The position numbers and the translations under genes were made by a program. The notes beneath the pieces are model-generated. The model did no database searches and was not told the origin of the DNA. It saw only the letters and a program-made list of their open reading frames with translations. Positions 19,086-27,918 of a stretch of 64,000 bases of DNA are shown here, one piece after another. How positions within the stretch are numbered: the first letter of the stretch is position 1; every line of letters starts with the position of its first letter. Source of the DNA: Rhodospirillales bacterium URHD0017 (GTDB lineage: Bacteria; Pseudomonadota; Alphaproteobacteria; Reyranellales; Reyranellaceae); NCBI GenBank assembly GCA_900110395.1, contig FODP01000004.1, positions 62,001-126,000 on the forward strand, in the 5' to 3' direction.

Positions 19086-20273
19086 TTACTCCGCGGGCTT
19101 CAGCGTCGCCCGGCTCATATCCCGCTCGCCGGGCAGCATCGAGATGGCGCAGAAGCCCAGGAACGCGCAGCCCGCCAGCACCATCAGCATCACCGGGAAA
19201 CCGGCCTCCTTCACCATCGGGCCGAGCAGGGCGACCACGACCGAGCTCACGCCGAAGCCGATCGCGAGCCGCGCGCCGGTGACGCGGCTGCGCATGCGGT
19301 CGTCGATGTACTTCACGATCATGGCGTCGGTGAACGGGATGGCGCCGAACACCAGCAGCATGAAGCCGATCGCCGTTATGAACAGCGCCCAGTCCGTGAC
19401 CTGGGAGGCGATCAGGAACAACGGCACCTGCAGGAGCACGATCGGCACGTAGATGTTCTTCAGCGGATAGCGGTCGATCAGCTTGCCGACCACGAGCTGG
19501 GCCAGCGAGGCGAGCGAGAAGATTACGAACAGCATCATGGCGAGCTCGGCCGGATCCTGGACGGCCCCCTTGACGCGCTCGCGCAGAAGCTCGCCGTTAC
19601 CGTTGGTCGTGAAGTTGAAGACGATGCTGCCGGTCACCGCGGTGAAGGTCATGATGGCGAACACGCGCGCCATCACCGCCGGCGGCAGGTCGATCATCTT
19701 CTGCTTGCGCTTGGCCGGCGCCTCCTCTTCGCGCGGCACCAGGGCCACGAAGGCGACGGCGCAGATCAGGCAGATGATGCCGGGAATGACGAAGGCCATC
19801 TGCCAGCCGAAGCGCTGGGCGATGTAGACCGAGACACCGGCAGCGATGGCGATGCCCATGTTGCCGGCGAGCCCGTTCACGCCGATGGTGAAGCCGAAGT
19901 TCTTGGCCTTCTGCACCAGCATCGGGATGCCGACCGGATGGTAGATCGAGGCGAAGGCGCCCATCAGGGTGAGCGCGATGCCGATCTGCCACTTGTTGCT
20001 GCACAGCGCGATGACCAGCGCCGACACGCCCATGCCGGCGAAGAAGATCACCATCATGATCCAGCGGCCCCAATGGTCGCCCAGCCGCCCGCTCACGATC
20101 GAGCCCATGCCGAACATGAAGAGGGCGCCGTAGTTGAACGGCGTCAGCTCGGTCCATTCGACGCCCCACACACCGGCGATGACGCCCCAGGTGTAGGCGA
20201 AGACCACGATCAGCCAGTGATCCATGGCGTGGCCGATGTTGAGCAGGATCGCGGTCGGACTTGAGTGACTCAT
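19086..20273 (-). CDS. MFS transporter
   Basis: A 395-residue major facilitator protein with many hydrophobic segments (HWLIVVFAYTWGVIAGVWG and others) and the loop GRLGDHWGRWIM. Two ATGs exist at 20279 and 20273; the second is better spaced from GGAGGAA and is used here. It is divergent from an AraC-family regulator 67 bp away, which probably controls it. Its 3' end is duplicated at 14021-14127, with 4.95 kb of unrelated genes between. The present end may have been supplied by that insertion. Substrate unknown. Confidence 0.87.
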   Translation of the reverse strand: MSHSSPTAILLNIGHAMDHWLIVVFAYTWGVIAGVWGVEWTELTPFNYGALFMFGMGSIVSGRLGDHWGRWIMMVIFFAGMGVSALVIALCSNKWQIGIALTLMGAFASIYHPVGIPMLVQKAKNFGFTIGVNGLAGNMGIAIAAGVSVYIAQRFGWQMAFVIPGIICLICAVAFVALVPREEEAPAKRKQKMIDLPPAVMARVFAIMTFTAVTGSIVFNFTTNGNGELLRERVKGAVQDPAELAMMLFVIFSLASLAQLVVGKLIDRYPLKNIYVPIVLLQVPLFLIASQVTDWALFITAIGFMLLVFGAIPFTDAMIVKYIDDRMRSRVTGARLAIGFGVSSVVVALLGPMVKEAGFPVMLMVLAGCAFLGFCAISMLPGERDMSRATLKPAE

Positions 20274-20340
20274 ACGCATTTCCTCCGACCGTCAGACTAG
20301 GCATGGCGGGCTTGTCTGTCTTGCGCTAGGCTGCCAACTT

Positions 20341-21138
20341 ATGTCGCGAAAGAGACAAAGCGAACCCAACCGGTCCACCGACCCGCTCGACTATCAGCGC
20401 GTGCCGCGGGCCGTCGCGGCCATGCCCAAGGACTTCGCCTCGGGCTTCGAGGTGCTGCCGCACGTCCATGAGCGCGCCCAGCTGATCTACGCCACCGTCG
20501 GCGCAATGCGCGTCTCGACCGCCGACGGCATGTGGATGGTGCCGCCGCAGCGCGCGCTGTGGATGCCGGCCGGCGTGCGCCACAGCATCGTCATGCTGAG
20601 CGACCTCACCATGCGCACACTGTACCTGCGCGAAGACGCCGCGGAGTTCATGCCCGAGGTCTGCCGCGTGCTGCCGGTGTCGCCGCTGCTGCGCGAGCTG
20701 ATCGTGCGCGCCACCGAGCTGCCCTTGGACTACGACGAGCATGGGCCCGCTGGCCTTGTCGTGGCCCTGATCATCGCCGAACTGCGCGGCCTGCAGTCCC
20801 TGCCCCTGCAACTGCCGATGCCGAGCGATCCCAGGCTGCGCGCCCTCTGCCAGGCGCTGCTCGATGCGCCGGGCGATCAGCGCACGCTGGATGAATGGGC
20901 GGCGCAGCACAATGCCAGCGCCCGTACCGTGGCGCGGCATTTCCAGAGCGAGACCGGCCTTTCCTTCGGTGCCTGGCGCCAGCAGGCGCGCGTGCTCGAG
21001 GCGATGGGACGCCTGGGAAATGGCGCCCCAGTGACGCAGGTGGCTCTCGATCTGGGCTACGACAGCGTTAGTGCCTTTAGCGCGATGTTCCGGCGCGCCG
21101 CCGGCGCTTCCCCCAGCGCGTATCGCCATCGCCCTTGA
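20341..21138 (+). CDS. AraC-family transcriptional regulator (cupin plus helix-turn-helix)
   Basis: A 265-residue regulator with an N-terminal cupin-like sensor (HVHERAQLIYATVGAMRVST and VPPQRALWMPAGVRHSI). The C-terminal AraC DNA-binding domain reads TLDEWAAQHNASARTVARHF, with the second helix-turn-helix at VTQVALDLGYDSVSAFSAMF. It is divergent from the MFS transporter gene, the classical arrangement for AraC/MFS regulatory pairs. The 172 bp up to the oxidoreductase operon show no gene. Confidence 0.9.
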   Translation: MSRKRQSEPNRSTDPLDYQRVPRAVAAMPKDFASGFEVLPHVHERAQLIYATVGAMRVSTADGMWMVPPQRALWMPAGVRHSIVMLSDLTMRTLYLREDAAEFMPEVCRVLPVSPLLRELIVRATELPLDYDEHGPAGLVVALIIAELRGLQSLPLQLPMPSDPRLRALCQALLDAPGDQRTLDEWAAQHNASARTVARHFQSETGLSFGAWRQQARVLEAMGRLGNGAPVTQVALDLGYDSVSAFSAMFRRAAGASPSAYRHRP

Positions 21139-21310
21139 AAAGCCATTCGAAAGCTGTGGTTTTGTTGTTTCGTCCCAAGCGGTTAGCGCACAAGGTTCTT
21201 GACGTGACCATCTCGAATCTACCCAATGCGCGACCCTTTTGGGCTATGCTCTGAACTGTCATTTACCCGGCACCCCGGCCACTATCGGTGATGGCCGCCT
21301 GGAGTTTCTG

Positions 21311-23125
21311 TTGAAGCCGACCGACATCAAGAATCCCGACTACTTTCACAAGGTCGTCGACTGCCAGTGGGCCTGCCCCGCCCATACCCCGGTCCCCGAG
21401 TACATCCGTCTGATCGCCCACGGGCGCTACTCCGACGCGTACATGATCAACTGGAAGTCCAACGTTTTTCCCGGAATCCTGGGACGGACGTGCGACAGGC
21501 CGTGTGAGCCCGCTTGCCGGCGCAGCCGCGTCGAGGACGAGCATCTCGTAAAGGGCAAGAAGGAGCCGGTCGCGATCTGCCGCCTGAAGCGCGTCGCCGC
21601 CGACTACAAGGACGACGAGGGCATCAAGGCCGCGATGCCCAAGGCGCCGGCCAAGAACGGCAAGCGCATCGCCTGCATCGGCGGCGGCCCCGCCTCGCTC
21701 ACCGTGGCGCGCGATCTCGCCGTGCTGGGCTATGAGATCGTGATCTACGACCAGGATCCCAAGCTCGGCGGCTTCATCCGCACCCAGATCCCGCACTTCC
21801 GTCTGCCGGAGTCGGTGATCGACGAGGAAGTCGGCTATATCACCGGCATCGGCAACATCGAGTTCCGCCACAAGAAGATCGAGTCGATGAAGGCGGTTCT
21901 GGCCGAAGGCCACGACGCGGTGTTCGTGGGCTCGGGCGCGCCGCGCGGCCGCGACCTCGACGTGCCGGGCCGCAAGGAAGCGTCCGCCAACATCCATATC
22001 GGCCTCGACTGGCTGTCGTCGGTCTCGTTCGGCCACATCAGCAAGATCGGCAAGCGCGTGATCGTGCTGGGCGGCGGCAACACGGCGATGGACTGCTGCC
22101 GCACCGCGCGGCGCCTCGGCGGCGAGGACGTCAAGGTGATCGTCCGCTCCGGCTTCGACGAGATGAAGGCGTCTCCCTGGGAGAAGGAAGACGCGATGGG
22201 CGAGGACATCCCCATCCTCAACATGCTGGTGCCGAAGGAAGTCACCCACAAGGACGGCAAGATCACCGGCGTCCTGTTCGAGAAGGTGAAGGCCGAATAC
22301 GACGCCAAGGGCCGCCGCTCGCTGATCCCGTCGGGCGAGCCCGACGAGCACCATGAATGCGACGACGTGCTGGTGGCGATCGGCCAGGAGAACGCCTTCC
22401 CCTGGATCGAGAACGACGCCGGCATCGAGTTCGACCGCTGGGGCCTGCCCAAGCTCAATGAGAAGAGCTTCCAGAGCACGAACCTCAAGGTGTTCTTCGG
22501 CGGCGATGCCGCGTTCGGCCCCAAGAACATCATCTGGGCTGCCGCGCACGGCCACGACGCGGCGATCTCCATCCACAAGATGTTCTGCGGCGAGGATCTC
22601 GACGATCGGCCGGCGCCGGGCGTCAACATCGTCAGCCAGAAGATGGGCATCCACGAGTGGAGCTACGACAACGCTCCCACCATCGACCACCGCTTCAAGG
22701 TCCCGCACCGCGCCAAGGCCGAGGCGCTGAAGGACATCATGGCCGAGGTCGAATTGGGCTTCGACCCCAAGCTCGCCTTCGAGGAGGCCCAGCGCTGCCT
22801 GAACTGCGACGTGCAGACGGTCTTCGCCGGCACGCTCTGCATCGAGTGCGATGCCTGCGTCGACATCTGTCCGATGGACTGCATCACCTTCACCGACAAC
22901 GGTGAGGAGAAGGAGCTCCGGCTGCGTCTCAGTGCGCCAGCGGTCAATCCGACCCAGGACCTCTACATCGGCAACGATCTCAAGACCGGCCGCGTCATGG
23001 TCAAGGACGAGGACGTCTGCCTGCATTGTGGGTTGTGCGCCGAGCGCTGCCCGACCGGCGCGTGGGACATGCGCAAGTACTACATGGAAATGGCACAAGC
23101 GGAGCAGGTATGCCGCAAGCACTAA
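21311..23125 (+). CDS. GltD-like NAD(P)/FAD iron-sulfur oxidoreductase subunit of the 2-oxoacid oxidoreductase operon
   Basis: About 604 residues from the TTG at 21311 (GGAG six bases upstream); an in-frame TTG at 21239 is the longer alternative. N-terminal cysteines (CQWACPAHTPVPEY and CDRPCEPACRR) match the iron-sulfur domain of GltD/NuoF-like proteins. Two Rossmann motifs follow (IACIGGGPASLTVARDLA and VIVLGGGNTAMDCCRTARRL) for FAD and NAD(P). The C-terminus carries two [4Fe-4S] ferredoxin motifs (CIECDACVDICP and CLHCGLCAERCP). It overlaps korA by 16 bp and most likely passes electrons between the KorAB enzyme, ferredoxin and NAD(P). Confidence 0.88.
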   Translation: MKPTDIKNPDYFHKVVDCQWACPAHTPVPEYIRLIAHGRYSDAYMINWKSNVFPGILGRTCDRPCEPACRRSRVEDEHLVKGKKEPVAICRLKRVAADYKDDEGIKAAMPKAPAKNGKRIACIGGGPASLTVARDLAVLGYEIVIYDQDPKLGGFIRTQIPHFRLPESVIDEEVGYITGIGNIEFRHKKIESMKAVLAEGHDAVFVGSGAPRGRDLDVPGRKEASANIHIGLDWLSSVSFGHISKIGKRVIVLGGGNTAMDCCRTARRLGGEDVKVIVRSGFDEMKASPWEKEDAMGEDIPILNMLVPKEVTHKDGKITGVLFEKVKAEYDAKGRRSLIPSGEPDEHHECDDVLVAIGQENAFPWIENDAGIEFDRWGLPKLNEKSFQSTNLKVFFGGDAAFGPKNIIWAAAHGHDAAISIHKMFCGEDLDDRPAPGVNIVSQKMGIHEWSYDNAPTIDHRFKVPHRAKAEALKDIMAEVELGFDPKLAFEEAQRCLNCDVQTVFAGTLCIECDACVDICPMDCITFTDNGEEKELRLRLSAPAVNPTQDLYIGNDLKTGRVMVKDEDVCLHCGLCAERCPTGAWDMRKYYMEMAQAEQVCRKH

Positions 23126-24954
23126 CCGCCGTTAACGACTTCGTCGTCAAGTTCGCGAACGTCAACGGCTCCGGATCGGCTTCCGCCAACGAACTGTTCG
23201 CGCGCGCCATCCTGCGCATGGGCGTCCCGGTCAGCCCGCGCAACATCTTCCCGTCGAACATCCAGGGCCTGCCGACCTGGTACGAGGTGCGCGTCACCGA
23301 GAAGAGTTACCTGGGGCGGCGCGGCGGCGTCGACATGATGGTCGCGATGAACCCGCAGACCTGGGCCGAGGACGTCAAGGAGATCGAGCCCGGCGGCTAC
23401 CTGTTCTACGACAGCACCAAGCCGATGCCGGCATCGGCGTTCCGCGAGGACATCAACATCGTCGGCGTGCCGCTGACGGCCATCACCAACGCCACCTACA
23501 CCGACGCCCGCCAGCGCCAGCTGTTCAAGAACATCATCTACGTCGGCGCGCTGTCGATCCTGCTCGATATCGACCCCGAGGAGATCAAGAAGCTCTTCGG
23601 CGAGCAGTTCAAGGGCAAGGAGAAGCTCCTCGATTCCAACGTCAAGGCGCTGAACCTCGGGCGCGACTGGGCCACCCAGCATATCGAGCCCGGCACCGTG
23701 AAGCTGAAGGTCAAGCGCGCCAACAACGTCGGCAACCGCATCTTCGTCGAAGGCAACAATGCCGCCGCCCTGGGTGCGGTCTATGGCGGCGCCACGGTGT
23801 GCGCCTGGTATCCCATCACGCCCTCCTCCTCGCTCGCCGAGGCCTTCCAGTCGCACTGCAAGCGGCTGCGCCACGACAAGGAGAGCGGCAAGGCCAAGTA
23901 CGCCATCGTCCAGGCCGAGGACGAACTCGCCTCGATCGGCATCGTGATCGGCGCCGGCTGGAACGGCTCGCGCGCCTTCACCAGCACCTCGGGTCCGGGC
24001 ATCTCGCTGATGACCGAGTTCATCGGTCTCGCCTCCTTCGCCGAAGTCCCGGCGGTCCTGGTGAACGTGCAGCGTGGCGGTCCGTCTACCGGCATGCCGA
24101 CGCGCACCCAGCAGTCCGACCTGCTTTCCTGCGCCTACGCCTCGAACGGCGATACCAAGCACGTGCTGCTGTTCCCCGAGGATCCCAAGGAGTGCTTCGA
24201 CTTCACCGCCGACGCGCTCGACCTCGCCGATCGCCTGCAGACGCCGGTGTTCGTCATGACCGACCTCGACATCGGCATGAACCACCGCCTGTGCGAGCCC
24301 TTCGTGTGGGACGAGAAGCGCGTTTATGACCGCGGCAAGGTCATCACGGCGGACGACCTCGACGCCGGCAAGACCTTCGGCCGCTATCTCGACGTCGACG
24401 GCGACGGCATCCCCTTCCGCACCTATCCCGGCACGCACCCGAGCAAGGGCTCGTACTTCACCCGCGGCACGACCAAGGACGAGTTCGCGCGCTACTCCGA
24501 GGAAGGCGCTGTCTACGTGCGCAACATGGAGCGGCTGCAGAAGAAGTTCCATACGGCCGCCAGGATCGCGCCGCAGCCGCTGCGTTACTCCTCGCCCAAG
24601 GCGACGCGCTTCGGCGTGATCTATTTCGGCTCGACCAGCCCGGCCATGGCCGAGGCGCTGGATCATCTCGAGGAGGCCGGCAACCACGTCAATGCGCTGC
24701 GCGTGCGGGCCTTCCCGTTCGCCCAGGCGGTCGAGGACTTCATCCACGAGCACGACCGCGTGTTCGTGGTCGAGCAGAACCGCGACGGCCAGCTGCGCTC
24801 GATGATCATGAACGACTTCACGCTCGATGCGCGCAAGCTCGTTCCCGTGCTGCACTATGACGGCACCCCCATCACCGCGCGCTTCATCGCGACCGACATC
24901 GCCAAGAAGCTCGCCCAGTTCAAGGTCGTTCCGTTCGAGAAGGCGGCGTCATGA
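23110..24954 (+). CDS. korA: 2-oxoacid:ferredoxin oxidoreductase, fused gamma/alpha subunit
   Basis: A 614-residue subunit from the ATG at 23110, inside the end of the upstream gene. The first 190 or so residues are the gamma domain (NVNGSGSASANELFARAILR). The alpha part holds the TPP-enzyme pyrimidine-binding domain (ALGAVYGGATVCAWYPITPS near 220) and a transketolase C-terminal-like domain near the end. Such gamma-alpha fusions are typical of 2-oxoglutarate/2-oxoacid:ferredoxin oxidoreductases (KorA/PorA). It overlaps korB by 4 bp (ATGA). The enzyme decarboxylates a 2-oxoacid to an acyl-CoA while reducing ferredoxin. Whether the substrate is 2-oxoglutarate, pyruvate or a branched 2-oxoacid is not decided by what I can see. 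Confidence 0.9.
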   Translation: MPQALTAVNDFVVKFANVNGSGSASANELFARAILRMGVPVSPRNIFPSNIQGLPTWYEVRVTEKSYLGRRGGVDMMVAMNPQTWAEDVKEIEPGGYLFYDSTKPMPASAFREDINIVGVPLTAITNATYTDARQRQLFKNIIYVGALSILLDIDPEEIKKLFGEQFKGKEKLLDSNVKALNLGRDWATQHIEPGTVKLKVKRANNVGNRIFVEGNNAAALGAVYGGATVCAWYPITPSSSLAEAFQSHCKRLRHDKESGKAKYAIVQAEDELASIGIVIGAGWNGSRAFTSTSGPGISLMTEFIGLASFAEVPAVLVNVQRGGPSTGMPTRTQQSDLLSCAYASNGDTKHVLLFPEDPKECFDFTADALDLADRLQTPVFVMTDLDIGMNHRLCEPFVWDEKRVYDRGKVITADDLDAGKTFGRYLDVDGDGIPFRTYPGTHPSKGSYFTRGTTKDEFARYSEEGAVYVRNMERLQKKFHTAARIAPQPLRYSSPKATRFGVIYFGSTSPAMAEALDHLEEAGNHVNALRVRAFPFAQAVEDFIHEHDRVFVVEQNRDGQLRSMIMNDFTLDARKLVPVLHYDGTPITARFIATDIAKKLAQFKVVPFEKAAS

Positions 24955-26006
24955 CGTATATCGCCAAGCCCAAGCTGCACCATCCCTCGCTGGTCAAGAA
25001 CAAGGCCGGCTATACCCGCCGCGACTATGAGGGCGCGGTCTCGACCTTGTGCGCCGGCTGCGGCCACGACTCGATCAGCGCCGCAATCATCCAGGCCTGC
25101 TACGAGCTCGACATCCTGCCGCACCAGGTCGCCAAGCTCTCGGGCATCGGCTGCTCGTCCAAGGCGCCGACCTACTTCGTCGGCGCGAGCCACGGCTTCA
25201 ACACCGTGCACGGCCGCATGCCGTCGGTGATGACCGGCGCCAACCTCGCCAACCGCGACCTGATCTACATGGGCGTGTCGGGCGATGGAGACTCCGCTTC
25301 GATCGGGCTCGGCCAGTTCGCCCACATCATGCGCCGCGGCGTGAACATGACCTACATCGTCATGAACAACGGCGTTTACGGCCTGACCAAGGGCCAGTTC
25401 TCGGCCACCGCCGACAAGGGCTCGATCAGCAAGAAGGGCGTCGCCAATTCCGACGAATCGATCGACCTGGTATCGCTCGCCATCCTGATGGGCGCCACCT
25501 TCGTTGGCCGCTCCTTCTCGGGCGACAAGCATCAGCTCGTGCCGCTGATCAAGGCGGCGATGGCGCACAAGGGTGCGGCCTTCCTCGACGTCGTCAGCCC
25601 CTGCGTGGCCTTCAACAACCACGCCGGCTCGACCAAGAGCTACGACTATGTGCGCGAGCACAACGAGGCCCTGAACCGTATCGACTTCATCGAGGGCCGC
25701 GAGGAGATCACCACCCAGTACGCTCCCGGCACCATGACGACGGTGCAGCAGCACGACGGCTCGTGGCTGCGCCTGCGCAAGCTCGGCGAGGAGTATGACC
25801 CGGCCGACAAGATCGCCGCGATGAAGCGCGTGCAGGAAGGCCTGCAGGCCGGCGAGGTCGTGACCGGCCTTCTCTACGTCGATCCGACGCCGAAGGACCT
25901 GCACCACCACCTGAACACGGTCGAGGCGCCGCTCAACACGCTCAGCACGCCCGACCTCTGCCCCGGCCCGGCGGCGCTCGACAAGATCAACGCCAGCCTG
26001 CGCTAA
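24951..26006 (+). CDS. korB: 2-oxoacid:ferredoxin oxidoreductase beta (TPP-binding) subunit
   Basis: A 351-residue TPP-binding subunit. Cysteines for a [4Fe-4S] cluster are in STLCAGCGHDSI near residue 36 and SGIGCSSKAPTYF near 66. The TPP motif is GDGDSASIGLGQFAHIMRR followed by YIVMNNGVYGLTKGQ near 110-145. It is translationally coupled to korA. The last 36 bp are echoed at 26738-26773 on the far side of a 731-bp segment, so its 3' end sits at an insertion boundary. No terminator with a T-run is obvious after the stop. Confidence 0.92.
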   Translation: MTYIAKPKLHHPSLVKNKAGYTRRDYEGAVSTLCAGCGHDSISAAIIQACYELDILPHQVAKLSGIGCSSKAPTYFVGASHGFNTVHGRMPSVMTGANLANRDLIYMGVSGDGDSASIGLGQFAHIMRRGVNMTYIVMNNGVYGLTKGQFSATADKGSISKKGVANSDESIDLVSLAILMGATFVGRSFSGDKHQLVPLIKAAMAHKGAAFLDVVSPCVAFNNHAGSTKSYDYVREHNEALNRIDFIEGREEITTQYAPGTMTTVQQHDGSWLRLRKLGEEYDPADKIAAMKRVQEGLQAGEVVTGLLYVDPTPKDLHHHLNTVEAPLNTLSTPDLCPGPAALDKINASLR

Positions 26007-26737
26007 GCCACCATCCAACTTTTTGGGTGCCTACTAGCCGCTATCTGCTCGTACGCCAGAGCGAGCCACGCCGGAAGCCTGAGGAACGGCCCACCAAGGC
26101 TCGCGAGCGCCTTAGGTCTCGGCGAACGGCGGAGCTGTCGCACGCCATGCCTCGCTCATTGCGGCATAATCGAATCCCCCTCGGATAAGCTGCGGGACGC
26201 CCGGAATCACGGCCCAGGGAATGGCGCTACTGACATAGGCTTGTGCAATGGGGATCGCCCAGCTCGCATCATCAAGCGTTCCTGCGCGCAGGCTGGTGTA
26301 GTCGGGCGCCGCCACCGCATGGGCCAACATAAAGGTGCCACAGACTGGGCAAGTGTTCTCCTCGACCTCACGGCCTTTGGGTGTCGTGCGCCGCGCCGCG
26401 TTCACGGAGCCGGAGACGGTCAGGTCAGCAGTCTGGATAAGAATATTGAGGCTGAATGCCGAGCCGGAGCGAGTCTGACAATCGTGGCAATGGCATACGT
26501 AAACAAGCAGGGGCGCGCCATTCAATCGGTAATTAATGGCACCGCAGAGGCAGCGCCCGTGTAGCGGAAGCCGGACTGTTGGCCGATCCATGGAGACCTC
26601 TTTACGTCGAGTAGCCAAGGGCAATCTACCCGCTTTGGGCACTGCTCTACATCCGCGAAGCAGCGCCCCCGGCCGATGCGCGACCGAGCTACGGTGGCGA
26701 AGGGGTTTTCAAAACACCCGACCACTGGGCCGGTACA
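26007..26737. mobile_element. Small insertion between korB and a displaced copy of its 3' end
   Basis: A 731-bp segment carrying one GFA gene on the opposite strand. It is bounded on the left by the korB stop codon and on the right by a 36-bp copy of the end of korB. No transposase or inverted ends are visible. The arrangement copies that of the larger island at 14128-19082. The mobile origin is inferred from this boundary structure alone. Confidence 0.55.
26112..26591 (-). CDS. GFA-family zinc protein (glutathione-dependent formaldehyde-activating-like)
   Basis: A 159-residue CENP-V/GFA protein from the ATG at 26589-26591. Zinc ligands are at CLCGAI (Cys14, Cys16), CHCHDCQ (Cys33, 35, 38) and CPVCGT (Cys81, 84), the complete GFA set. 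The family forms a small beta-barrel; most members have no proven reaction, and the S-hydroxymethylglutathione role applies to few. It is the only gene in the insertion behind korB and runs opposite to it. A second, more distant GFA gene lies at 55617. Confidence 0.88.
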   Translation of the reverse strand: MDRPTVRLPLHGRCLCGAINYRLNGAPLLVYVCHCHDCQTRSGSAFSLNILIQTADLTVSGSVNAARRTTPKGREVEENTCPVCGTFMLAHAVAAPDYTSLRAGTLDDASWAIPIAQAYVSSAIPWAVIPGVPQLIRGGFDYAAMSEAWRATAPPFAET

Positions 26738-26773
26738 GCGGCGCTCGACAAGATCAATCCCAGCCTGCGCTGA
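26738..26773 (+). pseudogene. Displaced copy of the last 11 codons and stop of korB
   Basis: GCGGCGCTCGACAAGATCAA is identical to korB 25971-25990, and the next 16 bases differ at three positions, ending in TGA instead of TAA. It would encode AALDKINPSLR plus stop, against AALDKINASLR in korB. Similarity ends at the stop codon. It lies 34 bp from the end of the convergent DmpA-type peptidase gene. It cannot be a gene on its own. Confidence 0.85.
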
Positions 26774-26807
26774 AGTCTCTCACCAGACCGCCTGTCTCCA
26801 GACCCGC

Positions 26808-27902
26808 TCATTGATCGGGGCGGTACCGTCGCATCACCTCCTGCAGGAGGTCGAGCGGCAGCGCGTGAATGGTGCGACTGTCCCGGCCGGACATGGTTTC
26901 GGCCATGCACATCGCGTTGAGGATCGCCTCCTCAGTTGCCTCGGCAGCGGCTTGGAAGAGGCTGGTCATCGCGTCAGGCGCGATCATCTTCACGGTGCTG
27001 ATCCTGTCGTTCTGGCCGACATGATTACCCGTCGAAAACGCGATGAAGATATCGCCACTTCCATTCGCGCCGATGCCGCCCACCCACGAGAGCCCGGTCG
27101 TGGCCCGGCGGGCCAGCCGCTGGCATTGGAGCGGAAGGAGAGGCGCGTCGGTCGCCAGGACAACGATGATGGAACCTTCCGTCGTCTGCGGCGCGACGGC
27201 GCTTCTACCCGAGCGATGTGCCGGCACCACGTCGGGTCCGATCTCGCGACCGACCGGCACGCCATCGACGCGCAACAGATCACGCGCGCCATAATTCGCC
27301 TGCACCAACGCACCGACCGTGTAACGCTCTCCGTGCTCGACGACGACGCGTGATGCCGTGCCCGTCCCGCCTTTGAATTCGTGGCAGATCATGCCGGTGC
27401 CGCCGCCGACATTGCCTTCGGCAATGGCACAGCCGCCGACCGCGCTGTCGAACGCAGCAAAGGCGTGCTCCTGAGTCAACGTGAAAGCCTGGATGTCGCT
27501 CAGCCAGCCATCGTATGTCTCGGCGACGACTGGCAGATGGAAGGCCTGGGAAGCGCCATCGCGAACCGCAATGGCCGTGATGGCGTCACGGACGATACCG
27601 ACCTGGTAGGTGTTGGTGATGCCGATTGGCGCGCCGAGCAGGCCCTGCTCCGCGAGCCACGGCAGGCCGGTCATCTCTCCGTTGCCATTGAATGAGAACG
27701 TCCCGGCGAAGACGTAGTCGGTCCAGATTTCCGGCCCGCGTGGCCAGATGGCGGTGACACCCGTCCGGGCAACCCGCGGACTGTCCTGGATGACGGTCGA
27801 GTAGCCCACCTTGACGCCCGGCACATCGGTGATGGCGTTGAATGGTCCGGGCGGCAGACTTCCGACTGTAAGGCCGAGATCGCGCAGGCGTGCACGAGAC
27901 AT
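26808..27902 (-). CDS. P1-family peptidase (DmpA-like N-terminal nucleophile aminopeptidase)
   Basis: A 364-residue protein of the DmpA/OAT fold family, which cleaves itself to expose an N-terminal serine. The expected site is Gly243-Ser244 in TTEGSIIVVLATDAP. The N-terminal hallmark AITDVPGVKVGYSTV and the glycine-rich AIAEGNVGGGTGM near 160 are typical. Substrates in the family are small peptides, D-amino acid amides or beta-peptides. It lies 16 bp downstream of the amidase gene on the same strand, so the two probably form an amide-hydrolysing operon. Confidence 0.9.
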   Translation of the reverse strand: MSRARLRDLGLTVGSLPPGPFNAITDVPGVKVGYSTVIQDSPRVARTGVTAIWPRGPEIWTDYVFAGTFSFNGNGEMTGLPWLAEQGLLGAPIGITNTYQVGIVRDAITAIAVRDGASQAFHLPVVAETYDGWLSDIQAFTLTQEHAFAAFDSAVGGCAIAEGNVGGGTGMICHEFKGGTGTASRVVVEHGERYTVGALVQANYGARDLLRVDGVPVGREIGPDVVPAHRSGRSAVAPQTTEGSIIVVLATDAPLLPLQCQRLARRATTGLSWVGGIGANGSGDIFIAFSTGNHVGQNDRISTVKMIAPDAMTSLFQAAAEATEEAILNAMCMAETMSGRDSRTIHALPLDLLQEVMRRYRPDQ

Positions 27903-27918
27903 TGCTTCACTCTTGGGT

